A stretch of DNA of 64,000 nucleotides from Delta-02 sp964513565 (GTDB taxonomy: Bacteria; Desulfobacterota; Syntrophorhabdia; Syntrophorhabdales; Syntrophorhabdaceae). The stretch lies in NCBI GenBank assembly GCA_964513565.1, contig CAZENE010000008.1, positions 29,128 to 93,127 on the forward strand, in the 5' to 3' direction. Positions 1 through 7,268 of the stretch are shown one piece after another. The position numbers and the translations under genes were made by a program. The notes under the pieces are model-generated. The model was not told the origin of the DNA, searched no databases, and saw nothing but the letters and a program-made list of their open reading frames with translations. Each line of letters begins with the position of its first letter. Position 1 is the stretch's first letter.

Positions 1-364
1 CTCTGTCGATATGTTCCTGGGGAATATCTTCGCGTTTTACGTAAAGGGGATTCGAAGCGGTTATCTGCATTGCCACGTCTTTGACAAAGTTCTGGAACTG
101 GTCCGTTTTTGCAACGAAATCGGTTTCGCAGTTGATCTCGACCATGGCCCCGACCTTGCCGCCGGTGTGTATGTATGACGCAACGGATCCCTCTGACGCT
201 ACCCGGCCCATTCTTTTTGCCATCTTGGCCAAGCCTTTTTCACGGAGGAAATCTACAGCCTTTTCCATATCTCCATTCGTATGTTTTAAGGCCTCTTTGC
301 AATCCATAAGGCCGACGCCTGTCTTTTCGCGCAGTTTTTTTACTGTATCAGCAGTGATATCCAT
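1..364 (-). CDS. tsf: Elongation factor Ts, N-terminal part (cut by window edge)
   Basis: This is the N-terminal 121 residues of EF-Ts, the guanine-nucleotide exchange factor that regenerates EF-Tu-GTP. Reading leftward from the ATG at 364 it gives a UBA-like start (KKLREKTGVGLMDCKEAL), then the loop GDMEKAVDFLREKG, then the core-domain signature VEINCETDFVAKTDQF. All are diagnostic for the family. A GGAGGA ribosome site lies just upstream at 371-376. The gene follows rpsB with a 22-nt gap, the usual rpsB-tsf operon. The rest of the gene lies beyond position 1. Confidence 0.97.
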   Translation of the reverse strand, partial: MDITADTVKKLREKTGVGLMDCKEALKHTNGDMEKAVDFLREKGLAKMAKRMGRVASEGSVASYIHTGGKVGAMVEINCETDFVAKTDQFQNFVKDVAMQITASNPLYVKREDIPQEHIDR

Positions 365-386
365 GGAAAATCCTCCTTAAAGCTAA

Positions 387-1175
387 TTAAGCTTCGAACT
401 CCTCGTATTTTTCCTCTTCCAATACGCTCTCGTCGACAAAGGGTTTCAAGTCTTCGGCCGGCCCCTCATCCTTGCCCTGGAATTCTTCGATGTACTGGGC
501 TCTGCCTTCCAGGACCGCGTCCGCGACCCTGGCCGTGATCAGTTTGATCGCACGGATCGCGTCGTCATTACCCGGGATCACGAGGTCGATATCGTCCGGG
601 TCGCAGTTGGTGTCGACTATGCCGACGGTGGGTATGCCGAGTTTCTTCGCCTCGTTCACGGCAATATATTCTTTTTTCGGATCGACGACATAGATAGCGC
701 CGGGAAGCCTTTCCATTCCCTTGATGCCGCCTATGTTCTTTTCGAGTTTTTCGATCTCTTTGTCGATGCCTATAGCTTCCTTTTTCGGGAGCACTTTGTA
801 GATATCGCTCTGTTTGAGCTCTTCATATTTCCGCAGGCGGTCAATGCTTTTTTCGATGGTCTGGAAATTGGTCATTGTACCGCCAAGCCACCTGTTGTTG
901 ACGTAGAATGCCCCGCAGCGCCTTGATTCTTCCGCGATCGCCTCCTGGGCCTGCTTCTTGGTGCCCACGAACAGGATGTACTCATTGCGGGAGGCCACTT
1001 CTTTAACGAAGTTGTAGGCTTCCTTGAACATCTTGAGCGTTTTCTGAAGGTCGATGATGTAGATGCCGTTCCGGGCGCCGAAAATGTAGGGTTTCATTTT
1101 CGGGTTCCAACGTTTTGTCTGATGCCCGAAATGAACACCGGCTTCCAGCAGTTGTTTGATGGTAAGATTAGACAT
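387..1175 (-). CDS. rpsB: 30S ribosomal protein S2
   Basis: A 262-residue S2 protein of the small ribosomal subunit. Family hallmarks are visible: LLEAGVHFGHQTKRWNPKM at the N-terminus, IDLQKT, FVGTKKQAQEAI, NRWLGGTMTNFQT, and VVDPKKEYIAVNEAKKL followed by GIVDTNCDPDDIDLVIPGND. The acidic C-terminal tail (about residues 230-262) is longer than in E. coli S2 (about 240 residues). The start ATG is preceded by AGGAGG with a short spacer. It is the first gene of the rpsB-tsf operon. Confidence 0.98.
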   Translation of the reverse strand: MSNLTIKQLLEAGVHFGHQTKRWNPKMKPYIFGARNGIYIIDLQKTLKMFKEAYNFVKEVASRNEYILFVGTKKQAQEAIAEESRRCGAFYVNNRWLGGTMTNFQTIEKSIDRLRKYEELKQSDIYKVLPKKEAIGIDKEIEKLEKNIGGIKGMERLPGAIYVVDPKKEYIAVNEAKKLGIPTVGIVDTNCDPDDIDLVIPGNDDAIRAIKLITARVADAVLEGRAQYIEEFQGKDEGPAEDLKPFVDESVLEEEKYEEFEA

Positions 1176-1272
1176 TTGTCCTCCTGGTTTTATCCTCCGC
1201 CTTTCGCATCTTAGATATCAGACAGATCCCTGCACCCTGACACTAATTGAAAGGACGTGCGAATTAAGTTTC

Positions 1273-1301
1273 AAAATATCATATGATTACATACATTTCA
1301 A
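1273..1301 (-). promoter_or_regulatory. Probable sigma-70 promoter of rpsB-tsf
   Basis: Reading leftward there is a -35 box TTGAAA (1296-1301), a 17-nt spacer and a -10 box TATTTT (1273-1278). It would give a leader of roughly 90 nt ahead of rpsB. S2 synthesis is commonly autoregulated through its leader, but I did not recognise a specific leader fold here. Confidence 0.45.
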
Positions 1302-1305
1302 TAAA

Positions 1306-1336
1306 AACCCGCAAGGAATGACGTTCCGGGTTTTTT
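1306..1336 (-). terminator. Intrinsic terminator of the PAS gene (bidirectional shape)
   Basis: An imperfect hairpin: AACCC (1306-1310) pairs with GGGTT (1328-1332), and GGAA (1315-1318) with TTCC (1324-1327), with a GCAA bulge and a TGACG loop. On the minus strand it is followed by a U-rich run, which ends the leftward PAS transcript before the rpsB promoter. On the plus strand six Ts follow, so it could work both ways. Confidence 0.55.
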
Positions 1337-1421
1337 GTAAAATCGTAAAACGTAAAATGTGAATCGATGTCCGGGATGAATTCAACGCGTAAAGAACACG
1401 GAAGGTAGAAGTCCTCCCTTT

Positions 1422-2984
1422 TTAGCCTTTGCAGTTTTCGGCGTAAAGTCGAATGTCCCTGACGATGGCCTGGAGATACCTCTTTCCGGCAAGGTCAAGG
1501 TAATTTAAGCTGATCTCCGTATCGAAGTCGCTGCCGTCTATCCGCCTGTGTGTCCAGCGGAAAAATTGTGGTGTGCCCTGCAGGGCGGCCTGCATTATTC
1601 GCATGGCCTTCTCCCGGGAACCGGTACCGTCGGGCTGGGAGGGCGGTGACAGTTCGTAGGGCGCCTTTCCGAGGATCTCTTCTTTGGACCCTTCGAACAT
1701 GGCGAGTGCCTTCAAGTTGCAGTCAATGAAAGAGGTACCGTCTATCAGGAAGATGGCGTCGTTGGCGTTGTCGAAGATTGCGTGGAACCTCATCTCGCTG
1801 TCCCTGAGAGCATCGCTTGCCAGGCGGCGCTCCGTGACATCCCGGATATACGCAAGCGTAACCCGTTCACCGCGGAAAGTGATGCCGGTCGCCGACACCT
1901 CGATATAGACTGTACTGCCGTCCTTCCGGATACCTTTTGCCTCGTATTTATCGGGAACGTCGCCTCCCCGCTGTCTGCGTTCATTGATCAGCCGGACCTT
2001 TTCGAGGTCGTCGGGATGGATCGTTCTTTCATGGGTTTTACCAAGTACTTCGTCCGGAGAATCAAACCCGAAGATCTGACAGAAACGCTGATTCACGTAA
2101 AGATGGACTCTTCCCCGCACTATGGCGACCCCGTCATTCGAATATTCGATGGCGGTCCTGTACCTTTCTTCGGATTCCCTGAGCTTTTCCTCGGCCTGTT
2201 TTTGCTCAGTGACGTCCCGGACGGACTGGATGACCCCCGTGATCCTGCCGTCGAGATCGTAGATCGGACTTGCTTTCACCCAGACGTAGGTAAGTTTTCC
2301 CTTTATCACGAGGGGTTCTATAGGTTCCGCGACGAGCCTGTCCATTTCCTTGGCCAGGAAGGAATAGCTCTTTTCCGCATCTCTATCGGGCCTGAGGACA
2401 AAATCGGCGAGCAGCGGCTGCCGTCTTCCGTAAAATGGGATCGCATATTCGTAATTACCCTTTCCGAGGATATTGACCGCCTTGACCCCGGAAATTTCCT
2501 CAATGGCACGGTTCCATGCGATGACTCGTCCCTCGGTGTCGATCGCAAACGTCGCGTCCGGAAGAAAATTGATAATATCGGTAAGCCTGCGTTCCGATTC
2601 GATCAATGCGTCCTCGGTCTTCTTCCGTTCTGTGATGTCCTCAACGACAGTCACGAAGCTGTCTTCGCCGGAATAAGAATGCAATATGACACTGATGACC
2701 GCATTAAATATACGGTCGTCCTTGTGCTTGAGGTTGAGCGCGTAGTTCCTGAGGACCTGTTTGTTCCTGACGTGCTCGATCATGAGCTTTCTATCGTCGG
2801 GGCTTGTATAAAACGCTTTCACGTTGAGTGTGGACATATCTTTACGGGTATATCCCGTTATGCGCTGCAGCATCGAATTATAGGCTATGATCTTGCCGTC
2901 AAGGGTGCTGACGCATATACCAACGGGGATATTCTCGAAGATTATGCGGTACCGGTCTTCGTGTATGGAATTGCTCTGGTGCAT
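1422..2984 (-). CDS. Multi-PAS sensor protein without an output domain
   Basis: A 520-residue protein of four consecutive PAS/PAC modules, at about residues 8-125, 130-265, 272-392 and 398-515. Each of the first three ends with the PAC-type DITERKK / DVTEQKQ / DVTERRL signature and a short coiled linker. No transmembrane segment, HisKA, HATPase, GGDEF, EAL or HTH domain is visible, so it should be cytoplasmic. The last PAS ends at IVRDIRLYAENCKG, directly at the stop, where a kinase linker would normally begin. The 246 nt downstream hold no continuation in another frame. It may be a signal-binding partner for a separate output protein, or a kinase that lost its catalytic part; the first fits the clean terminator behind it. 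Confidence 0.85.
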   Translation of the reverse strand: MHQSNSIHEDRYRIIFENIPVGICVSTLDGKIIAYNSMLQRITGYTRKDMSTLNVKAFYTSPDDRKLMIEHVRNKQVLRNYALNLKHKDDRIFNAVISVILHSYSGEDSFVTVVEDITERKKTEDALIESERRLTDIINFLPDATFAIDTEGRVIAWNRAIEEISGVKAVNILGKGNYEYAIPFYGRRQPLLADFVLRPDRDAEKSYSFLAKEMDRLVAEPIEPLVIKGKLTYVWVKASPIYDLDGRITGVIQSVRDVTEQKQAEEKLRESEERYRTAIEYSNDGVAIVRGRVHLYVNQRFCQIFGFDSPDEVLGKTHERTIHPDDLEKVRLINERRQRGGDVPDKYEAKGIRKDGSTVYIEVSATGITFRGERVTLAYIRDVTERRLASDALRDSEMRFHAIFDNANDAIFLIDGTSFIDCNLKALAMFEGSKEEILGKAPYELSPPSQPDGTGSREKAMRIMQAALQGTPQFFRWTHRRIDGSDFDTEISLNYLDLAGKRYLQAIVRDIRLYAENCKG

Positions 2985-3124
2985 AGGATCGATAGGTTGT
3001 TATCATAACACTATTTCTTAGCAGATTCAGCTACATTATCGCGGTATGCCTCGCAAAAGAGACATTCCCTTGAAAATATTGGGGGTTATATGGTATGTTG
3101 AACGGAAAAATAACGGGAGGAATC

Positions 3125-3253
3125 ATGCCGTCTCTATCCAAGAAAACCGATCTGAAAAGAAAAAGAAAGAAAGCAGCCCAGAACCCCAAAAGAAAGAAGG
3201 CGATGTCGAAGGCTTCGACCCCGGCATTTCCCGTGCATGTCGACAAGGAATGA
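3125..3253 (+). CDS. Lys/Arg-rich 42-residue miniprotein, translationally coupled
   Basis: A short ORF of 42 codons beginning MPSLSKKTDLKRKRKKAA and ending FPVHVDKE. Eleven Lys and three Arg lie in 42 residues, most of them in the first 29, with no Cys. It has a strong ribosome site, GGGAGG four nt before the ATG. Its TGA (3251-3253) overlaps the ATG of the radical SAM gene (3250) as ATGA, the classic arrangement for translational coupling. I do not recognise the family. It could be a small nucleic-acid-binding or partner protein, or a leader peptide tuning translation of the enzyme. Absence of Cys and of a clear core region argues against a typical RiPP precursor. Confidence 0.55.
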   Translation: MPSLSKKTDLKRKRKKAAQNPKRKKAMSKASTPAFPVHVDKE

Positions 3254-4407
3254 ATGGAAGGCCGCTGAGATTTGAAATAGGGCCCATAAGGCCGCCTAAC
3301 GAAGCGTACAGTCTGCTCGTACGCTTTACGAGGAACTGTTCGTGGAACAAATGCCTCTTTTGCCAGCTCTACAAAAGCAAGCGTTTCGAGAAGCGTTCCC
3401 TCGATGAGATCAAGGCGGACATAGATACCATCAAGGCCATCCGGGATGACATTAAAGAGCTTTCCTGGAAAAAAGGTTTCAACGGTAAAATAACGGATGC
3501 TCTCGTTGAAAGTGTATTTGCGAGCAATGTTATCAATGAAGGCTATAAGTCCGTAGCCGTATGGATGTATTTCGGGTGTAAGAACGTCTTCATTCAGGAT
3601 GCCAATTCACTGGCCATGAAGGCCGATGTTTTCATCGAGGCGCTCAAATACCTCAAGGAAACATTTCCGACAATAGACCGCGTAACGAGTTATGCCAGGG
3701 CCCGCACCATCGCGCGGAGCGTATCGCCCGACAACCTCAAGAAGATGAAGAAAGCCGGTCTTACACGTCTGCACGTGGGTCTCGAGTCGGGCAGCGACGA
3801 ACTCCTGCAGTTCATGAGCAAGGGAGTCACCCGCGACGATCACATCCTTTGCGGAAAAAAAGTAAAAGACGCCGGCATCGAGCTGTCGGAATATGTCGTT
3901 CTCGGCCTGGGCGGAAAGAAATGGTGGAGAGAGCACGCCCTGCAAACCGCCAGCCTTCTCAACACAATAGACCCTGATTTTATACGGTTCAGGACCTTAA
4001 AGGTCTTGAGGACCATGCCGCTTTATCAAAAGCTGGAAGACAAGGAGTTCCTGCTGCCCGGTGAAGAGGATATCCTTCGGGAAGAGCGCCTCCTCATCGA
4101 AAACCTGAATGGTATTACGAGCTGCGTTAAAAGCGACCATATTCTCAACCTGCTCGAGGAGATCGACGGCAGGCTCCCCTCCGACAAAAAGAAATTTCTC
4201 GCAACGATAGACCGGTATTTCAGCCTGTCCGAGGAACAAAGGCTCATATTCAGGTTCGGCAGGCGCTCAGGCATTTACCGCAAGCTCGACGAACTCAGCG
4301 ACGAGCTTACCTCCTTCCGCATCAAGAAATCGATCCGCGAAATGGAAGAAAAAGAACCCGGCAGTGTTGAGAAGGCGATTTCACTTTTATTAGAGAATTA
4401 TATTTAG
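3250..4407 (+). CDS. Radical SAM protein, family of unknown substrate
   Basis: With the ATG at 3250 the protein is 385 residues. A longer frame opens at 3046, but its N-terminus runs through the miniprotein in another frame and has no ribosome site. The Fe-S motif near the N-terminus is TRNCSWNKCLFCQLYK, with spacing C-X4-C-X2-C rather than the usual C-X3-C-X2-C. Further on are the radical SAM barrel signatures ARTIARSVSPDNLKKMKKAG, TRLHVGLESGSDELL and ELSEYVVLGLGGK. The C-terminal third is helical and charged. It belongs to the Elp3/MiaB-like superfamily; I cannot name a substrate. It is coupled to the basic miniprotein upstream. Confidence 0.85.
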   Translation: MNGRPLRFEIGPIRPPNEAYSLLVRFTRNCSWNKCLFCQLYKSKRFEKRSLDEIKADIDTIKAIRDDIKELSWKKGFNGKITDALVESVFASNVINEGYKSVAVWMYFGCKNVFIQDANSLAMKADVFIEALKYLKETFPTIDRVTSYARARTIARSVSPDNLKKMKKAGLTRLHVGLESGSDELLQFMSKGVTRDDHILCGKKVKDAGIELSEYVVLGLGGKKWWREHALQTASLLNTIDPDFIRFRTLKVLRTMPLYQKLEDKEFLLPGEEDILREERLLIENLNGITSCVKSDHILNLLEEIDGRLPSDKKKFLATIDRYFSLSEEQRLIFRFGRRSGIYRKLDELSDELTSFRIKKSIREMEEKEPGSVEKAISLLLENYI

Positions 4408-4561
4408 GGCATATGCCGGGAATCAAGGTAAATAGACGTTGCCCAGTTTGCCAATATCATCTTAACGAGGGTGGTTTTCCTGCCTGTCGGGGACCGACAA
4501 GGCCCACGACCGGAAATGCTTTTACTTACCCTTCAACCGAGATCTGAATTCTCCTCGACAT
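4404..4561 (-). pseudogene. Remnant of an AAA_14/DUF4143-type ATPase
   Basis: Leftward from an ATG at 4561 the sequence reads MSRRIQISVEG, then a stop. It continues in frame as VKAFPVVGLVGPRQAGK, which is the Walker A region typical of DUF4143-family ATPases (FPVVxLxGPRQxGKTTL). Inside the P-loop one A appears to be lost: GGAAAACCACCC where GGAAAAACCACCC would be expected. The reading then resumes one frame over as TTLVKMILANWATSIYLDSR and ends within the stop codon of the radical SAM gene. So about 50 residues survive, with a nonsense codon, a frameshift and a 3' truncation. These ATPases are often paired with toxin-antitoxin or mobile loci. This is a dead fragment. Confidence 0.6.
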
Positions 4562-4581
4562 CACCTTGTATATTAAAAGGC

Positions 4582-4618
4582 GCAGGGATAATCTGAATTC
4601 TGCAGGGATAATCTGACA
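4582..4618 (-). repeat. Two direct repeats resembling a mobile-element terminus
   Basis: The 15-mer GCAGGGATAATCTGA occurs at 4582-4596 and again at 4602-4616, a 20-nt period. Read leftward the block starts TGTCAGATTATCCCTGC. Beginning with TGT and carrying closely spaced terminal repeats is how IS21-type ends look. No transposase is present, so it could be a solitary end left after deletion. It sits directly beside the broken ATPase fragment. Confidence 0.35.
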
Positions 4619-5239
4619 ATTTCCGTACGATCGCCACAAATCTTCTCCGCCGGAGCCGCACCGAAAATGTGCCGGTTCTTACCGGGCTCGTTGATATTCT
4701 GAGGTCTGCGGGCTACCTTGGATGGAGCATCATTACAGGTCATTTCATCGGAAATTCAGGATAACCATCAGCAAAGAAGATATCCAGAACCACAGCTTTA
4801 ATCTCAACTCGATAAAACTTGACGGCCAATGCAAGCAACATCTACAGCGATTGTGTGAATTCAAAAAATCGATATTTGCAGGTAATTTTCACCGGTTCGC
4901 TGCCGATTACATCCAGAGGATAAAAGGGGAGACCAATGTAGTTATTCTTGAAGCCGATCCGCATATCCCGGAGCCAATTTTTAATGTTCAATTTCCATAT
5001 GCGTTTGCCTTGGCTGAAGTTAAAAATATCCATCGATGCGTTGGTAATAGGCCCATAATAATTATCTCGGGAACCCACTGACATAGTGTTGTCACTCCTG
5101 TCTGATATGATTGGGTATGCTTTAAATCGGCACCGCATGATAGAGACGGGGGGATGTTCCGCAGCTGTACACATTTGGTTTCGCACGTAGCTCGTCCTGC
5201 ATACAAAACAATTAAACAAACATGGGGAGGCACATGAAC
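4619..5239. other. About 620 nt without a recognisable gene; probably decayed DNA
   Basis: Both strands hold only short frames. A rightward frame (4722-5081) and a leftward frame (about 4842-5093, starting MSVGSRDNYYGPITNAS) overlap antisense to each other, and neither matches a family I know. The leftward one looks slightly more protein-like (aromatic and hydrophobic alternation) and after its stop a further open stretch continues to about 4740, as if a gene had acquired a nonsense codon. The 3' part (from about 5100) must hold the promoter and leader of the ARPP-1 gene, though I see no convincing -35/-10 pair. Confidence 0.4.
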
Positions 5240-6226
5240 ATGGAAGCAGTAATGGCGAGGTTTTTGGAGCAACTGGAATTAGGAGAACCGCAGGAGTACC
5301 GGAACATGGCAGTCTTCCCGATCCTTGCATCCGGTAACCACAGTCCGGAATACCTGACGTTGAAGGAGGCGCTGGATAAAAGGCTCCTCAGCGTGACGGA
5401 GGTGACTACGGGCGGCCGAGTCCCGGAACTCATGGCGATGAACACGGCAGACTTACCCATCCTGCTCCTCGACGGGGAAGAACTCTCGGGCGCGAAGCAG
5501 AACCGGGTCCTCAACACAACGATCCTCATTAAGGAGCACTCGGAGACGGTCATTCCCGTCAGCTGCACCGAGCAGGGAAGATGGTCCTATCGCTCCCCCG
5601 AGTTCAACGAATCCGGCAACGTCCTTTCGAAGAACATACGGTGGAAAAAGGCGAGGAGGGTCCATGAAAACCTGAAGATGGCCTACGTGTTCAGGTCAGA
5701 CCAGGGGGAGGTCTGGGAGGATATCTCCGCCATGGCCCACGATGCAGGGGTGCACTCATCCACAGGCGCCATGAATGATGTCTTCCATTCGAAAGAAGAG
5801 GACCTTGATGAGTACCTGAAGGTTTTTCCCCTTGTGCCCGGCCAGAGAGGACTGCTCGTCTTCGTCAACGGGAAGGTATCCGGTTTTGACGTCATCTCCC
5901 TGGGACCTGCCTATGGAGCGCTCCATCAAAAGCTGGTGAAGAGCTACGCCATGGACGCTTATCTGGATGCGAGGAAGGGGAAAGGGAGCCCCGCCGTATC
6001 AACGGACCAGGCGAAAATGTTCCTTCAGGATGCCCTTGCCTGCACGGAAGAAAAATATCAGTCCCTGGGCCACGGGTGGGACTACCGTTACGAAGGGCGA
6101 TCGATCGTGGGGTCGGCCCTCCTCCACCAGGAGACGGTCATTCACACGGCGTTTTTCGGCACGACCGAAAGCGGGAAGGTCGGGAACATGGCAGGCTCCC
6201 GGCAGCGCAGAGGCCACAGGGCATAA
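5240..6226 (+). CDS. ARPP-1 domain (DUF6569) protein
   Basis: About 328 residues. Starts are possible at 5222, 5234 and 5240; GGGGAGG at 5224-5230 is best spaced (9 nt) for the ATG at 5240. The central region matches what I know of the ARPP-1/DUF6569 family: YLTLKEAL, then ITEVxxGGxVPEL-like and LPILLLDGEELSGAKQNR, then NTTILI and IPVSCTEQGRW. It ends in the basic tail typical of the family (AGSRQRRGHRA). No signal peptide or membrane segment is visible. The domain was named for association with ADP-ribosylglycohydrolase- and rhodanese-phosphatase-type genes, and its biochemical role is not established. Here it precedes an ERCC4 nuclease by 52 nt, likely one transcript. Confidence 0.8.
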   Translation: MEAVMARFLEQLELGEPQEYRNMAVFPILASGNHSPEYLTLKEALDKRLLSVTEVTTGGRVPELMAMNTADLPILLLDGEELSGAKQNRVLNTTILIKEHSETVIPVSCTEQGRWSYRSPEFNESGNVLSKNIRWKKARRVHENLKMAYVFRSDQGEVWEDISAMAHDAGVHSSTGAMNDVFHSKEEDLDEYLKVFPLVPGQRGLLVFVNGKVSGFDVISLGPAYGALHQKLVKSYAMDAYLDARKGKGSPAVSTDQAKMFLQDALACTEEKYQSLGHGWDYRYEGRSIVGSALLHQETVIHTAFFGTTESGKVGNMAGSRQRRGHRA

Positions 6227-6278
6227 TGACGGGAGGGAGAGCAGGCCTTACGACCTGTTCTCCCTCTGGAGACAATAC

Positions 6279-7205
6279 GTGAACACATATGAATACTCCT
6301 GTAGTCACTGCAGCTATTTTATCGAAACAAGCGGCCCGTGGCCCTATTACGGGAGGCGCAACAAGAAGCAAGGCAAGCCGGGATTCGCAGATAACATTGC
6401 GGGGCCTATCTATGGCCTGACAGCACGGGTCTACTGCCCCGCCTGCGATAAGGAAAAAGACTATATCATCGTCGAATACAGAAGCCCCCTTTCCGCGCTA
6501 GACGACATATGGCTGAAAGATAGTCCACGGAAGGCCCGGATGATCTGTCGCTCGTGCAGGAACTCGGTCTTCCTGATACTGCCAGAAGGGTCCGTTACAT
6601 GCCCCCGGTGCGGGAGGGGGACATTTGAAGCTTTTCGATACGAGAAAGACATCACCAACCACCCGGTCCGACCACCGAGCACCCCGCTGAAGGTGAGGCA
6701 AAGCGGAGGATTGATCCCTGTCCCGAAGCCTACGGTAGTTATAGACTCCGCAGAGCATATGGGCTACACCTTTAAAAGGTTCACAAACTGGTTCTCAGGA
6801 ACAAAACGCAGGAGACTGCCGGCCGGAGACTACACGTTGCTTGGAATGGAGGATGAAATAACAGTGGAGAGGAAATCCCTTCCTGACTTGGTGAACTCCA
6901 TCATCCAGAAACGAGGTGCCTTCATATCACGATGCGAGAGGCTCTCGTCATTCAGGAAGAAGTGTTTCGTCATTGAGGGCACCCTGAGCGCGCTGAAAAC
7001 CCCCTATACAGAATCCCGGGCCCACCCCAACGCTGTCCTGGGGAGCATAATCGCGGCGCAGGAGAGGTGGGACATCCCCGTCCATTTCCTCGATAATTTC
7101 CTTCTCGCCGAGGAGTTCGTTGCCAGCATGCTGAGCAAGTACCATGCGTACCGGTGGCTCGAGACCAACGGGTACGAACGCTGCCTGATAGATGGCGACA
7201 TATAG
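6279..7205 (+). CDS. Stand-alone ERCC4 (XPF/Mus81-type) nuclease with zinc ribbons
   Basis: With the GTG at 6279 (GGAGA six nt upstream) the protein is 308 residues. The frame is open further upstream, but there it runs inside the ARPP-1 gene. Residues about 5-130 carry four CXXC pairs (CSHC, CPAC, CRSC, CPRC), forming probably two zinc ribbons. From about residue 155 there is an ERCC4 nuclease domain: VVIDSAEH, RRRLPAGDYTLL with D184, then the catalytic ERKSLPDL (E197-R198-K199, D203). This is the GDY...ERKxxxD signature of structure-specific endonucleases. No helicase domain is fused and only a short tail follows. Bacterial stand-alone ERCC4 proteins are mostly accessory or phage-linked, and the flanking decayed DNA fits an acquired segment. 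The branched-DNA substrate is inferred. Confidence 0.85.
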   Translation: MNTYEYSCSHCSYFIETSGPWPYYGRRNKKQGKPGFADNIAGPIYGLTARVYCPACDKEKDYIIVEYRSPLSALDDIWLKDSPRKARMICRSCRNSVFLILPEGSVTCPRCGRGTFEAFRYEKDITNHPVRPPSTPLKVRQSGGLIPVPKPTVVIDSAEHMGYTFKRFTNWFSGTKRRRLPAGDYTLLGMEDEITVERKSLPDLVNSIIQKRGAFISRCERLSSFRKKCFVIEGTLSALKTPYTESRAHPNAVLGSIIAAQERWDIPVHFLDNFLLAEEFVASMLSKYHAYRWLETNGYERCLIDGDI

Positions 7206-7268
7206 AGGAACATCAGAATGAAATCAGCAAACCAAAAAAGGCGCATTGTCAGAGGCCAGCCTTCGTTT

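Noticed and set aside
1782..3008. Long rightward open frame opposite the PAS gene (408 codons)
   Set aside because: Antisense shadow of a clear multi-PAS protein; no ribosome site and no family resemblance.
3046..3249. Longer N-terminus for the radical SAM protein
   Set aside because: The added residues translate the miniprotein region in the wrong frame; the ATG at 3250 is coupled by ATGA.
4722..5081. Rightward 119-codon frame in the decayed patch
   Set aside because: No family, no ribosome site, overlapped antisense by an equally open frame; left as unassigned DNA.
5967..6278. Longer N-terminus for the ERCC4 protein
   Set aside because: It runs inside the ARPP-1 gene in another frame; the GTG at 6279 has its own ribosome site.
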